Source of the DNA: Bradyrhizobium sp. Ghvi
GTDB taxonomy: Bacteria; Pseudomonadota; Alphaproteobacteria; Rhizobiales; Xanthobacteraceae
Direction of reading: 5' to 3'
Length of the DNA stretch: 64,000 nucleotides
NCBI RefSeq assembly: GCF_900115265.1
Contig: NZ_FOVU01000004.1
Span: 308,987 to 372,986 of the forward strand
The position numbers were made by a program, and so were the translations under genes. Positions 8,307 through 16,770 of this stretch are shown here, in pieces (position 1 is the first letter of the stretch; every line of letters begins with the position of its first letter). The notes beneath the pieces are model-generated. The model saw nothing but the letters and a program-made list of their open reading frames with translations, had not been told where the DNA came from and ran no database searches.

Positions 8307-9640
8307 TGTCCTTTGCTAGACGCGCGCTGTTGTCCGTTTCACTCCTGGGCCTGCTCGCCGGCTGCAATGACGGCAGCGGCGATCCCAAGGCCCAGATCGG
8401 CGCCAATCCTGTACTCCCCGAGATCAAGCAATATCTGCTGCCGCCGATGCACATCGCTCGCATCGTCGGCTGGAAGAAGGATGAGACGCCTGATGTCGCG
8501 CAGGGCCTGCAGGCAAAGGCATTCGCGACCGGCCTGCAGCATCCGCGCTCGCTCTACGTGCTGCCCAACGGCGACGTGCTGGTGGTCGAGTCCAAGGCGC
8601 CAAAGGCCGCCGCGATCAAGCGGCCGAAGGAGATCGTAATGGGCTTCATCGAGTCCTGGGCGACCTCCGGCGGCGACACCGGCGACAGCAATCGCATCAC
8701 GCTGCTGCGTGACACCAATGGCGACGGCGTGCCTGATACGCAGAGCGTGTTCCTCGACCACCTCAACTCGCCGTTCGGTGTTGCGCTGGTCGGCAACGAC
8801 CTCTACGTCGCCAATACCGACGCGATCGTGAAATATCCCTATACCGAAGGCGATACCAAGATTACTGCGCCGGGCACGGTGCTGACCCCGCTGCCGGGCG
8901 GTCCGATCGATCATCACTGGACCAAGAGCCTGGTCGCAAGTTCCGACGGTTCGAAGCTGTACGTCGGCGTAGGCTCCAACAGCAACATCACCGAGAACGG
9001 TATGGAGGCCGAGCACAATCGCGCCGACATCCTCGAGGTCGACCGCGCCAGCGGCCGCTGGCGCATCTTTGCCAGTGGCCTGCGCAATCCCAACGGCCTC
9101 AGCTTCGAGCCGCAGACCGGCGCGCTGTGGACGGTGGTGAACGAACGCGATGAACTCGGACCCGATCTCGTGCCCGACTACATGACCTCGGTGAAGGAGG
9201 GCGGCTTCTACGGCTGGCCCTACAGCTATTACGGCCAGCACGTCGATCCCCGCGTCAAGCCGCAGCGGCCGGATCTGGTGGAAAAAGCGATCGTACCCGA
9301 CTACGCCTTGAGCTCCCATGTCGCGCCGCTTGGGTTTGCCTTCTCCAGCGGCAGCAAGCTGCCGGAGGCCTATCGCAACGGCGCCTTCGTCGGCGAGCAT
9401 GGTAGCTGGAACCGGCAGATTCTGAACGGCTACAAGGTCGTGTACGTGCCGTTCACCGACGGCAAGCCGAGCGGGCCGGCGCAGGACGTCGTCACGGGAT
9501 TCCTCAACAAAGACAACCAGGCGCGGGGCCGTCCTGTCGGCGTCGCCATCGACAAATCAGGCGCGCTGCTGGTGGCCGATGACAGCGGCAACACGGTCTG
9601 GCGGGTAACGGCGGCGCATCCGCATGTCACGCAACGATAG
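8303..9640 (+). CDS. sorbosone dehydrogenase-family / PQQ-type sugar dehydrogenase lipoprotein
   Basis: Likely periplasmic oxidoreductase with a six-bladed beta-propeller of the glucose/sorbosone dehydrogenase family. The 445-residue protein starts at the ATG at 8303. Residues 1-21 are a lipoprotein signal peptide ending in the lipobox LAGC with Cys21 as lipidation site. Propeller motifs include GLQHPRSLYVLPNGDVLVVE near 75, DHLNSPFGVAL near 150, FASGLRNPNGLSFEP near 255 and GEHGSWNR near 365. It overlaps the upstream DUF2231 gene by four bases. DUF2231 proteins commonly sit beside such dehydrogenases, which suggests a joint electron-transfer role (inference). The natural substrate is unknown. 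Confidence 0.85.
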   Translation: MMSFARRALLSVSLLGLLAGCNDGSGDPKAQIGANPVLPEIKQYLLPPMHIARIVGWKKDETPDVAQGLQAKAFATGLQHPRSLYVLPNGDVLVVESKAPKAAAIKRPKEIVMGFIESWATSGGDTGDSNRITLLRDTNGDGVPDTQSVFLDHLNSPFGVALVGNDLYVANTDAIVKYPYTEGDTKITAPGTVLTPLPGGPIDHHWTKSLVASSDGSKLYVGVGSNSNITENGMEAEHNRADILEVDRASGRWRIFASGLRNPNGLSFEPQTGALWTVVNERDELGPDLVPDYMTSVKEGGFYGWPYSYYGQHVDPRVKPQRPDLVEKAIVPDYALSSHVAPLGFAFSSGSKLPEAYRNGAFVGEHGSWNRQILNGYKVVYVPFTDGKPSGPAQDVVTGFLNKDNQARGRPVGVAIDKSGALLVADDSGNTVWRVTAAHPHVTQR

Positions 9641-9647
9641 GAGAGGG

Positions 9648-9854
9648 ATGATGGGCCTTGCCCAATACGCGATCGTACCGGTCGAGGACGAGTGGGGCGT
9701 GCTGCACGACGGTGACGTCAAAAGCAAATACGCCACCAAGGAGGCGGCATTTGAGTCCGCGGTGGCCGCTGCTTCGCTGGCGCTCCGCCAGGGGCACGAG
9801 ATTCATCTCAGCGTGCCCGGCCGCGAGACGGGTGAGAACGCACTCGGAATCTAG
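9648..9854 (+). CDS. small DUF2188-like protein
   Basis: A 68-residue soluble protein of unknown function. The sequence AIVPVEDEWGVLHDGDVKSK followed by a Lys/Glu/Ala-rich helix and GHEIHLSVPGR resembles DUF2188-type small proteins that are common in rhizobia. The start at 9648 (ATGATG) follows AGGAGAGGG; an in-frame ATG at 9624 has no such site and overlaps the preceding gene. It ends five bases before the convergent NAD-kinase-like gene. Confidence 0.7.
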   Translation: MMGLAQYAIVPVEDEWGVLHDGDVKSKYATKEAAFESAVAAASLALRQGHEIHLSVPGRETGENALGI

Positions 9855-9859
9855 CCACG

Positions 9860-10795
9860 TCACACGATCAGCCGGCCGCGCCGCCGGGCAATTCCGATCG
9901 TGACCTCGGCGCCTGCGTTGAAGTCGAGGCGGTCGGCTTCGACGCCGTCGCTGAAGATGACGCCGTTCTCTGCCATCAGTGAGCGGATGCGCAGCTGCTC
10001 CTCGGAGGCGAGGCGGCCGCAAACGAGATTGGTCTGGGAGTAGCGGCTCGGGAAGGGCTCACGCACGGCGAAACGCAGCTCCGCGGCGTCCCAGGGCAGG
10101 GCGTCGTAGTCGCCGAGGGAGGAGGGCTGGCCAAAGCTTCCGGCGATGGCCAGCGAGCCGGTGACGATGCTCTTGAACCAGGCCGTCGATCCCAGCCCGG
10201 TCGAGACGATCAGCCCGCTCGAGGATTGCCGCTCCGTCGTCCCGCCGGCCGCGATCTCATAGATCGCTGAGACGTGCGTGCGGGCGCCGATGAAGAGGTC
10301 GTTGACGGCATGGAGCACCTGCCCATCGCTGAGCCGGGCTTCCGCCATCGTCACAGTCTGGCTGTTGCGCTTGTCGGCGGCGACCTCCGGCAGCAATTTT
10401 GCCAGATCACGCGGCGCGAAGGGAAGCAGGATTCCATCGTAGCGGGCAGGGTCTGGGTTGAGGCCAACAAGCGGATGGCCATCGAGATATTTCATGGTGT
10501 TGGCAACGACGCCGTCCTGCCCCAGCGCGACGACGATGTCATCGGGCGCGAAGATGAAGTTGGGCAGGAAGCCGCGCTCGATCACCTGATAGCGCCCCCA
10601 TTGCTCAAGCACTTGCAGCGTCGCGTGCCGCTGCGCCTGATAGACCTCGTGCTCGCGCTCATAGTCGGAGAAGTCGGCGCCGAGATGCTCGACATAGAAG
10701 CGGGCCTGTGCCGCCGTCAGGTAACGCGCGATCAGATCCTCCAGCCTGGTCTTGCGCGTCACCAGCACGATCTTGCGGTCATTGGCGGCGGACAT
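9860..10795 (-). CDS. NAD(+) kinase-like protein with altered GGDGT motif
   Basis: Belongs to the NAD kinase/diacylglycerol kinase-like fold. In this 311-residue protein the ATP/NAD-binding motif normally GGDGT reads LGQDGV at 91-96, while the later family block is better kept (GLIVSTGLGSTAW at 194-206, compared with GLIVxTPTGSTAY in NAD kinases). The segment HAVNDLFIG near 162 is where NAD kinases have the conserved N-E/D pair. It could therefore be an NAD kinase variant or a kinase with a different substrate. Its 5' end overlaps the SPFH gene by 17 bases, and the divergent gene beyond encodes an NrtR-like regulator of NAD metabolism, which favours a nicotinamide-linked role (inference). Confidence 0.7.
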   Translation of the reverse strand: MSAANDRKIVLVTRKTRLEDLIARYLTAAQARFYVEHLGADFSDYEREHEVYQAQRHATLQVLEQWGRYQVIERGFLPNFIFAPDDIVVALGQDGVVANTMKYLDGHPLVGLNPDPARYDGILLPFAPRDLAKLLPEVAADKRNSQTVTMAEARLSDGQVLHAVNDLFIGARTHVSAIYEIAAGGTTERQSSSGLIVSTGLGSTAWFKSIVTGSLAIAGSFGQPSSLGDYDALPWDAAELRFAVREPFPSRYSQTNLVCGRLASEEQLRIRSLMAENGVIFSDGVEADRLDFNAGAEVTIGIARRRGRLIV

Positions 10796-11822
10796 TGGCA
10801 GCCTCCGGCTTCGGCTTCCCGATCAACTGGCTGAGCAGGTCGGGCGAGACGTTGAGTTGGCCGATCTTCTCGGCCTTCTCGGCGATGCCGGAGAAGGCGT
10901 GCGCGATCAGCTGGCCCGGCTGCATGCCGGCCGCGGCGAGCGCCTGGATCACGCGGGTGTCGACGCCCTCGAAGATCTTCATCAGCGCGCCGACGCGATA
11001 GGCCTCGGCATCGGCGAGCGTGCGGGTGTTCTCGGCGTTGAGGCCGACGAAATCCTTGCGCTTGCCTTCCAGCACGATGTCCGCGGCCATGCCGGCCTCG
11101 CGCAGCTGGTTGCGCTTGGCGGCAACGCTCGCTTCGGCATCCATCTGGGTCTCGCGAATGGACCTCTTCTTCTGCTCGACCGCAATCTCGGTGTCGAGCT
11201 CGCTCTCGCGAATGGCGCGTTCCTGCTCGACGGCGAAATTGCGCCGCGCGAAGATCGCTTCGTCAGCGTTCTTCAAGATCGCCTCGCGTGCCTGAGCCTC
11301 CAGCGCCTTTGCGGTATCCGGCGTCGGCTTGATGCCGCGGATGGCCACGCCCAGGATTTCGAGGCCGAGAGCTTCGATGTCGGCGCGTCCCCGCAATCCG
11401 ATCGCGATGATCTCGGCAATGCGGTCGGAAGCCTGGAGCGCGTCCTTCAGCGTCAGCTCCTTGATCGCCTGTTGGGCGAGCACCTCGACCGTGCCGAGGA
11501 TGCGTTCAGGGAGCTTCTCGGGATCGTCGGTCTCGTAGGTCTTGCCATCGGACTTCAGGGTGAAGTTGAGCATCGAGGCCGCCTTCTTCGGCTCGCTGAC
11601 GCGATAGGTGATGTGGCCCTGCACGGTCAGCGTCTGAAAGTCGCGCGCGATCTGCTGGAAGATGAACGAGGCGTCGCGGCTGCCGACGGGCACGGCGACG
11701 AGCGTGGTCACGGGCGCGTAGTACAGCGCGGAGAGGCCGGTGCCTTCGGCGACGACCGCGCCGGCGCGGTACTTCATCAGGAAGGTGGTGGGCTGGGCCT
11801 TGATAAATCGGATGCCGAACAT
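10779..11822 (-). CDS. SPFH/band 7 domain protein
   Basis: A 347-residue stomatin/prohibitin/flotillin/HflK-type protein. The start at 11822 (MFGIRFIKAQPTTF) leaves a compact N-terminus; the longer frame to 11993 would run into the divergent regulator gene. The SPFH domain fills residues 5-190 (VQGHITYRVSEPKKAASM near 90). It is followed by an Ala/Glu/Arg-rich coiled coil with repeated RE-S-E-L-D-E-I type segments (about 195-300), as in flotillins. No clear membrane helix is seen, so attachment is probably peripheral. It lies upstream of and overlaps the NAD-kinase-like gene, forming a two-gene operon read from the region with the two dyads at 11845-11883. Confidence 0.8.
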   Translation of the reverse strand: MFGIRFIKAQPTTFLMKYRAGAVVAEGTGLSALYYAPVTTLVAVPVGSRDASFIFQQIARDFQTLTVQGHITYRVSEPKKAASMLNFTLKSDGKTYETDDPEKLPERILGTVEVLAQQAIKELTLKDALQASDRIAEIIAIGLRGRADIEALGLEILGVAIRGIKPTPDTAKALEAQAREAILKNADEAIFARRNFAVEQERAIRESELDTEIAVEQKKRSIRETQMDAEASVAAKRNQLREAGMAADIVLEGKRKDFVGLNAENTRTLADAEAYRVGALMKIFEGVDTRVIQALAAAGMQPGQLIAHAFSGIAEKAEKIGQLNVSPDLLSQLIGKPKPEAANVRRQ

Positions 11823-11844
11823 GGCCGTCTCCAACGATGCTATA

Positions 11845-11883
11845 AGTTGGTCTGAACAACTAAGTAAGTTGGACTGTACAACT
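11845..11883. promoter_or_regulatory. two tandem 17-bp dyads, candidate operator
   Basis: AGTTGGTCTGAACAACT (11845-11861) and AGTTGGACTGTACAACT (11867-11883) differ at only two bases and each has AGTTG/CAACT arms. Their centres are 22 bases apart, about two helical turns. They sit between the divergent SPFH and NrtR-like genes, the natural place for the operator of the NrtR-like regulator. Confidence 0.7.
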
Positions 11884-11922
11884 AACTGTGCTACTGTCAA
11901 GGCCGGACAGGGGAGGCTGCCG

Positions 11923-12651
11923 ATGGCGGGCGAGGATCGGACCGAAGGGTCTGGAAAATCAGGGCAAATGGACTTCCCGCGGCCGCTGACCACGGTCGAC
12001 GTCGTGATGTTTGCGATTCTTCACGACCAGCTTCAGGTGCTGCTGGTGCAGCGTCCGGCCGGCGCGGGCGAGCCGTTTCCGCTAAGCTTGGCGCTGCCGG
12101 GCGGCTTCGTTGACGTCGCGAAAGACCGCGATCTCGCCGCCTGTGCGGCGCGCAAGCTGAAGGAGAAGACCGGAGTTACCAGCCCTTACCTCGAGCAGCT
12201 CGGCAGCTGGGGAAGCGCGACGCGCGATCCGCGCGGCTGGTCGGCGACACACGCCTATTTTGCGCTGATTCCGGCCGACGCAAGTGAGCTCACCAGCGAT
12301 GCGCGCTGGTGTCCGATTCGAGGCGGAAGGCTGAAGGAGAAGCTCGCCTTCGATCACGGCGAGATCCTGGCAAGTGCAATCCAGCGCCTGCGCAACAAGG
12401 TGGAATACACCTCGCTGCCCGCTTACCTGATGCCTGTGGAATTCACGCTGCCCGATCTGCAGCGCGTCTACGAGATCGTGCTCGACCGGCCTCTGGAGAA
12501 GAGCGCCTTCCGCACCCGGATCCTGTCGGCCGACATGATTGAGCCGGTCGCGAAAATGCGGCGGGGCCTGAACCGCCCGGCGCAGCTCTATCGGCTCAAG
12601 AAGGGCAGGGAGCCCGTGTATTTCGTGCGAACGTTCAATCCGCCGGAGTAA
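11923..12651 (+). CDS. NrtR-like Nudix/winged-helix transcriptional regulator
   Basis: Two-domain regulator of the type that senses ADP-ribose and controls NAD-metabolism genes. From the ATG at 11923 (ribosome site GGGGAGG) it has 242 residues. The Nudix domain covers 20-150: the box region GGFVDVAKDRDL...RKLKEKTG at 60-84 has a two-residue insertion and lacks most catalytic glutamates (RKLKEK in place of RExxEE), as expected for a ligand-binding rather than hydrolysing Nudix. The block LEQLGSWGSATRDPRGWS is typical of this group. The C-terminal 160-240 has a winged helix (FTLPDLQRVYEIVL). It is divergent from the SPFH/NAD-kinase-like operon with the dyads in between. Confidence 0.82.
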   Translation: MAGEDRTEGSGKSGQMDFPRPLTTVDVVMFAILHDQLQVLLVQRPAGAGEPFPLSLALPGGFVDVAKDRDLAACAARKLKEKTGVTSPYLEQLGSWGSATRDPRGWSATHAYFALIPADASELTSDARWCPIRGGRLKEKLAFDHGEILASAIQRLRNKVEYTSLPAYLMPVEFTLPDLQRVYEIVLDRPLEKSAFRTRILSADMIEPVAKMRRGLNRPAQLYRLKKGREPVYFVRTFNPPE

Positions 12652-12681
12652 GGTCGCCCGGACGTGACTGCTGCGGGTTTT

Positions 12682-12730
12682 GCGGCTATAGCCGCCGCGC
12701 GGTTCGAGTACCCTCCATAACATCATGTTA
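12682..12730. promoter_or_regulatory. two perfect palindromes upstream of MHS transporter
   Basis: GCGGCTATAGCCGC (12682-12695) is fully self-complementary and may belong to the end of the preceding gene's transcript. TAACATCATGTTA (12718-12730) is a 6+1+6 dyad about 190 bases before the transporter start and could bind a GntR- or LacI-size dimer. The rest of 12652-12917 shows no gene. Confidence 0.4.
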
Positions 12731-12917
12731 GGTTTATCGCATAACTGGGTAATTGTGTTAGTCCGGCGAAAGCCTATTGTCATCTCACTCAAGACACCGA
12801 CCGGCAGTGCCAAGCGCTCGCGGAGCTCCGCGAAGCGTCCGGGAATTGCTGTCCAATCGTCCAGCGAAGCCCGCCAACGGGACGCCAACAAACAACAGAT
12901 CGGGAGGAATTTTTCTG

Positions 12918-14315
12918 ATGGCTACAACGCGCGCGATCCATGACATGAGCCAGTCCAGGAAGGCTGCCGCAAGCGGCTGGATCGGGTCGGCTCTCGAATA
13001 TTATGATTTCTTCATCTACGCGACTGCGGCATCGCTGATCTTCCCGCAGATATTTTTTCCATCGGACAATCCCACTGTCGCGATCGTCGCATCGCTTGCG
13101 ACCTATGGCGTCGGCTATGTGGCGCGGCCGATCGGCGCCTTCGTGCTCGGACATTGGGGCGATACCCATGGCCGCAAGACCATTCTCCTCGTCTGCATGT
13201 TCCTGATGGGGCTCTCGACCATGGCGGTCGGCATCCTGCCGACCTATCAGCAGGTCGGCATTCTCGCGCCGATCCTGCTCGTGGTCCTGCGCCTGGTGCA
13301 GGGCTTTGCCGTCGCCGGTGAAATCTCCGGCGCAAGCTCGATGATCCTGGAGCATGCGCCGTTCGGTCGCCGCGGCTTCTTTGCAAGCTTTGCCCTGCAG
13401 GGCGTGCAAGCCGGACAGATTCTGGCTGCCGCCGTGTTCCTGCCGCTGGCGGCCTATATGCCAGCCGACGCCTTCAACAGCTGGGGCTGGCGCATTCCCT
13501 TCCTGCTCAGCTTCTTCGTCATTGTCGCAGGCTACATCATTCGTCGCGAGGTCGACGAGACCCCTGCCTTTGCGCGGGAGGAGAGCCGGGGAGAAACGCC
13601 ACGGGCTCCGATCGTCCAGGCGATCAGACTGAGCTGGCCCGACATGCTCAGGGTCATCTGCATGGCGCTGATGAACGTCATCCCGGTGGTTGCGACCATC
13701 TTCGGTGCGGCCTACGCGGTCCAGCCGGCCTATGGCATCGGCTTTGCCAAGGACGTCTATCTGTGGATCCCAGTGCTCGGAAACATGGTCGCCGTATTCG
13801 TCATTCCCTTCGTCGGTAATCTCTCCGACAGGATCGGTCGTAAGCCTCCGATCATCGTCGGTGCGCTGCTGTCCGGCTTGCTCGCCTTCGTCTACCTCTA
13901 TGCCATCAGCATCAAGAACGTGCCGCTGGCGATCCTGGTCTCGCTGTTGATGTGGGGCGTCGTCTATCAAGGCTACAACGCGATCTTCCCGAGCTTTTAC
14001 CCGGAGCTGTTCCCGACGCGCACCCGCGTGTCGGCAATGGCGATCTCGCAGAACATCGGGACGACCATCACGGCCCTGCTGCCGGCTCTGTTTGCGACAG
14101 TGGCGCCTCCCGGCTCGGCCAACATTCCAATGACGGTGGGGGCGATCGCCTTCGGCATCACTGTTATCGCGGCGCTTGCGGCAGTCACGGCCCGGGAAAC
14201 CTATCGGATCCACATCGACGATCTCGGCAATCCCGCGGCCGTTCCGATGGCGCAAGCCGACTACGAGCGGCGGCGTGCAGGCAAGGCGAATAGTGCTGCT
14301 GCGGTTCAGACCTGA
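12918..14315 (+). CDS. MFS transporter of the metabolite:H+ symporter (MHS) family
   Basis: Inner-membrane proton symporter for an organic acid or betaine-like compound. The 465-residue product from the ATG at 12918 follows GGGAGG; the upstream in-frame stretch is not membrane-protein-like. Typical MHS features are SALEYYDFFIYATAASLIF in helix 1, GYVARPIGAFVLGHWGDTHG with RKTILL after helix 2 (motif A), and NLSDRIGRKPPIIVG after helix 8. It has twelve helices and a charged C-terminal tail. The beta-keto acid cleavage enzyme follows 119 bases later on the same strand, so the transported compound may be its substrate or precursor (inference). Confidence 0.88.
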   Translation: MATTRAIHDMSQSRKAAASGWIGSALEYYDFFIYATAASLIFPQIFFPSDNPTVAIVASLATYGVGYVARPIGAFVLGHWGDTHGRKTILLVCMFLMGLSTMAVGILPTYQQVGILAPILLVVLRLVQGFAVAGEISGASSMILEHAPFGRRGFFASFALQGVQAGQILAAAVFLPLAAYMPADAFNSWGWRIPFLLSFFVIVAGYIIRREVDETPAFAREESRGETPRAPIVQAIRLSWPDMLRVICMALMNVIPVVATIFGAAYAVQPAYGIGFAKDVYLWIPVLGNMVAVFVIPFVGNLSDRIGRKPPIIVGALLSGLLAFVYLYAISIKNVPLAILVSLLMWGVVYQGYNAIFPSFYPELFPTRTRVSAMAISQNIGTTITALLPALFATVAPPGSANIPMTVGAIAFGITVIAALAAVTARETYRIHIDDLGNPAAVPMAQADYERRRAGKANSAAAVQT

Positions 14316-14434
14316 TCCGTACAGGAGGAGGCAGTGCCGCTGCGATGATGTTCGCAGCGGCATCGCTTCGCGATATAGTTTGACTCTGGGTTGAAGTTTA
14401 GTGCGCGTGAGCACGATCATGATGAGGTTGCAGG

Positions 14435-15262
14435 ATGAATCCCGCAGTTGTTGCCGTCGCCATCACCGGCTCCGTGCCGCGCAAGAAGGACAACCCGGCG
14501 GTGCCGATCTCGCCGGCCGAACAGATCGAATCGACGCACCTGGCCTTCGAGGTCGGCGCTACGCTCGCCCATATCCATGTTCGCAACGACGATGAGACGC
14601 CGTCCTCCGACCCCGAGCGCTTCGCTCTGGTGCAGGAGGGCATCCGGAAGCATTGTCCTGGGATGATCGTGCAGTTCTCGACCGGCGGGCGCGGCCGCGA
14701 TCCCTCAGCGCGCGGATCGTCGCTTTATCTGAAGCCGGACATGGCCTCCCTGTCCACGGGGTCGGTGAACTTTCCGACCATCGTTTACGAGAACAGCGCG
14801 GCCCTGGTCGAGACTCTCGCCACCGGCATGAAGGAAAATGGCGTTCGTCCTGAGATCGAGATATTCGATCTGTCGCATCTGCACGGCGCGCGACGCCTGA
14901 TCGAGGCGGGGCTGATGGATGAGCGTCCGCACGTGCAATTCGTCATGGGCGTCAAGAACGCGATGCCGGCCGACGAGCATGTGCTCGACATTCTGCTGGC
15001 AGAGCTCCGCCGCCTGATCCCGAAGGCGACCTGGACCGCGGCCGGGATCGGCCGCCATCAAGCCGAGGTCATGGATTGGGCCCTGGCGCGCGGGGCCGAT
15101 GCGGTTCGCACCGGGCTCGAGGACAATATCAGGGTGAACAAGACGCGCCTCGCCGCCAGCAATGCGGAACTCGTGAGCATTGCCTGCGAGGCCTTGGCGC
15201 GCCACGGCCGCCAAGCCGCCACCGCGGCCGAAGCGCGATCCTTGCTCGGGATCGGGCGGTAG
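14435..15262 (+). CDS. beta-keto acid cleavage enzyme (BKACE, DUF849; Kce-like)
   Basis: Zn-dependent enzyme that condenses a beta-keto acid with acetyl-CoA to give acetoacetate and a CoA ester; the founding member cleaves 3-keto-5-aminohexanoate in lysine fermentation. In this 275-residue protein the zinc ligands His46 and His48 are in AHIHVR and the acidic ligand Glu229 is in VRTGLEDN. STGGRG near 82 and FDLSHLHGARRLIEAGL near 144 are family blocks. The family has many substrate classes (for example dehydrocarnitine and beta-ketoadipate-like acids), so the exact substrate cannot be read. It sits with two MFS transporters and a CoA transferase on the same strand, suggesting a small catabolic module. 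Confidence 0.88.
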   Translation: MNPAVVAVAITGSVPRKKDNPAVPISPAEQIESTHLAFEVGATLAHIHVRNDDETPSSDPERFALVQEGIRKHCPGMIVQFSTGGRGRDPSARGSSLYLKPDMASLSTGSVNFPTIVYENSAALVETLATGMKENGVRPEIEIFDLSHLHGARRLIEAGLMDERPHVQFVMGVKNAMPADEHVLDILLAELRRLIPKATWTAAGIGRHQAEVMDWALARGADAVRTGLEDNIRVNKTRLAASNAELVSIACEALARHGRQAATAAEARSLLGIGR

Positions 15263-15407
15263 GGGCGACCATCCCAGCCTGATATTGGCCCGACATGCTC
15301 CTGGCCGCCTTCTGCTATTCGGCGGTCGGCGTTCCCGCGCGCTGAGTCTCCGGATAAGACGGGACGCACAGGCGTGATCGGCGCCTGCCGGGCAGGCGAC
15401 GACTGGA

Positions 15408-16613
15408 ATGCGTTTCTTGAAATCTGAGGGCAGGCTCATCGGGGTCCTGCTGGTGCTTGCGATCACCCAACTGATTGGATGGGGTACGATCGGCCTTCCG
15501 GCCGTGATCGGCCGCGACCTCGGGGCCGATCTCGGCATGAGCCTGCCGGCAGTGTTCGCGGGCAGCTCGGTTCTTTACGTCACTATGGGCCTGTGCGCGC
15601 CCTGGCTCGCCAAGGCCTTCGCGCGGCACGGCGCGCGCAAGGTGATGATGGCGGGCACTGTCGTCTCTGCGCCGGGTTTTGTCGTTCTGTCCTTCGCACG
15701 CGAGCCGGCGCTCTATTTTGCTGGATGGGTGATTCTCGGCATGGGCGGCAGCGCCACCTTGTCGACCGGCGCCTATATCATGCTGAACGAGGTGGTCGGA
15801 CGAGGCGCCAAGAATGCGATTGGCGCCTTGATGCTGGTGACTGGCCTCTCCAGCAGCATCTTCTGGCCGACCACCTCGTTCCTCAGCGGCCTGCTCGGCT
15901 GGCGCGGGACCTGTCTGGTCTATGCGGCGATGATGCTTGCCATCAACCTTCCGCTCTATGCTTTTCTCGCGCCGCGCCGGAAATTCGCGGCGGAGGATCG
16001 TGGCGAGGCCGTCAAGGCCGTACCGCCGCCCGCGATTCCGAGAAGCACGTTTGGTCTCGTCGTCTGCGTGATCACGATGAATGCCTTCGTCAATTTCGGA
16101 ATCGGCGCCATTCTGATCGAGCTGTTGCGAGCGGAGGGCCTTGCGCCGGCGCAGGCGCTTGCGTTCGGTTCGATGCTGGGCGTGATCCAGGTCAGCGCGC
16201 GCGGTCTCGACTTTCTCGGTGGCGGCCGCTGGGACGGCATCACCACCGGGCTCGTCGCCGGCACGGCGCTTCCGGTCGCCATGGTGCTGCTGATGCTGAG
16301 CGAGAGCGCGACCTGGGCGGTCGCGGTCTTCATCCTGCTCTATGGCGCCGGCAGCGGCGCGATGGCCGTGGCGCGGGCGACGATCCCTCTCGTGTTCTAC
16401 GACCAGGCTGAATTCGCCAAGGCGATGTCGATGATCGCATTGCCGCTCAATCTGGCTTCCGCGATCTCGCCGCCGCTGCTCGCCGGCCTGCTCACCCAGT
16501 TCGGCAGCCGCGGCGCGCTTGGCCTCACTCTTCTGTTTTCCTGCGCGACGGTGCTGATCCTGGTCCTGCTCGGACGGCGCCGCCCGCAGCTAGCCGCAGT
16601 TGGCGCAATGTAG
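15408..16613 (+). CDS. MFS transporter (12 helices)
   Basis: A 401-residue major facilitator with twelve hydrophobic segments and a cytoplasmic loop around residue 190-210. Conserved bits are LIGWGTIGLPAVIG in helix 1, WLAKAFARHGARKVMMAG after helix 2 (a relaxed motif A) and GAGSGAMAVARATIPLVFY near 325. It resembles YbfB/OFA-type or monocarboxylate-like MFS proteins, with no certain substrate. The start at 15408 has only a weak ribosome site; no better one is visible. It lies between the BKACE gene and the CoA transferase gene on the same strand with gaps of about 150 bases, so it may or may not be co-transcribed. Confidence 0.82.
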   Translation: MRFLKSEGRLIGVLLVLAITQLIGWGTIGLPAVIGRDLGADLGMSLPAVFAGSSVLYVTMGLCAPWLAKAFARHGARKVMMAGTVVSAPGFVVLSFAREPALYFAGWVILGMGGSATLSTGAYIMLNEVVGRGAKNAIGALMLVTGLSSSIFWPTTSFLSGLLGWRGTCLVYAAMMLAINLPLYAFLAPRRKFAAEDRGEAVKAVPPPAIPRSTFGLVVCVITMNAFVNFGIGAILIELLRAEGLAPAQALAFGSMLGVIQVSARGLDFLGGGRWDGITTGLVAGTALPVAMVLLMLSESATWAVAVFILLYGAGSGAMAVARATIPLVFYDQAEFAKAMSMIALPLNLASAISPPLLAGLLTQFGSRGALGLTLLFSCATVLILVLLGRRRPQLAAVGAM

Positions 16614-16770
16614 GGGTTATTCGCGAGGCGGAAATACGAGTCTGGCGGCCGCTGAGAGATGGCCGTATGCCGAGAGCGCAGTGCTCGGGACCCCAAAATG
16701 GTGTATCCGCAGGGAGCGTGGTCCGCGGTCTCGCCGCCCCGCCAATACCAGTTCCCCGGAGGAAATCGAC

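Noticed and set aside
12789..14420. 543-codon open frame antisense to the MHS transporter
   Set aside because: The + strand encodes a clear twelve-helix MFS protein; the antisense frame is low-complexity Arg/Asp/His.
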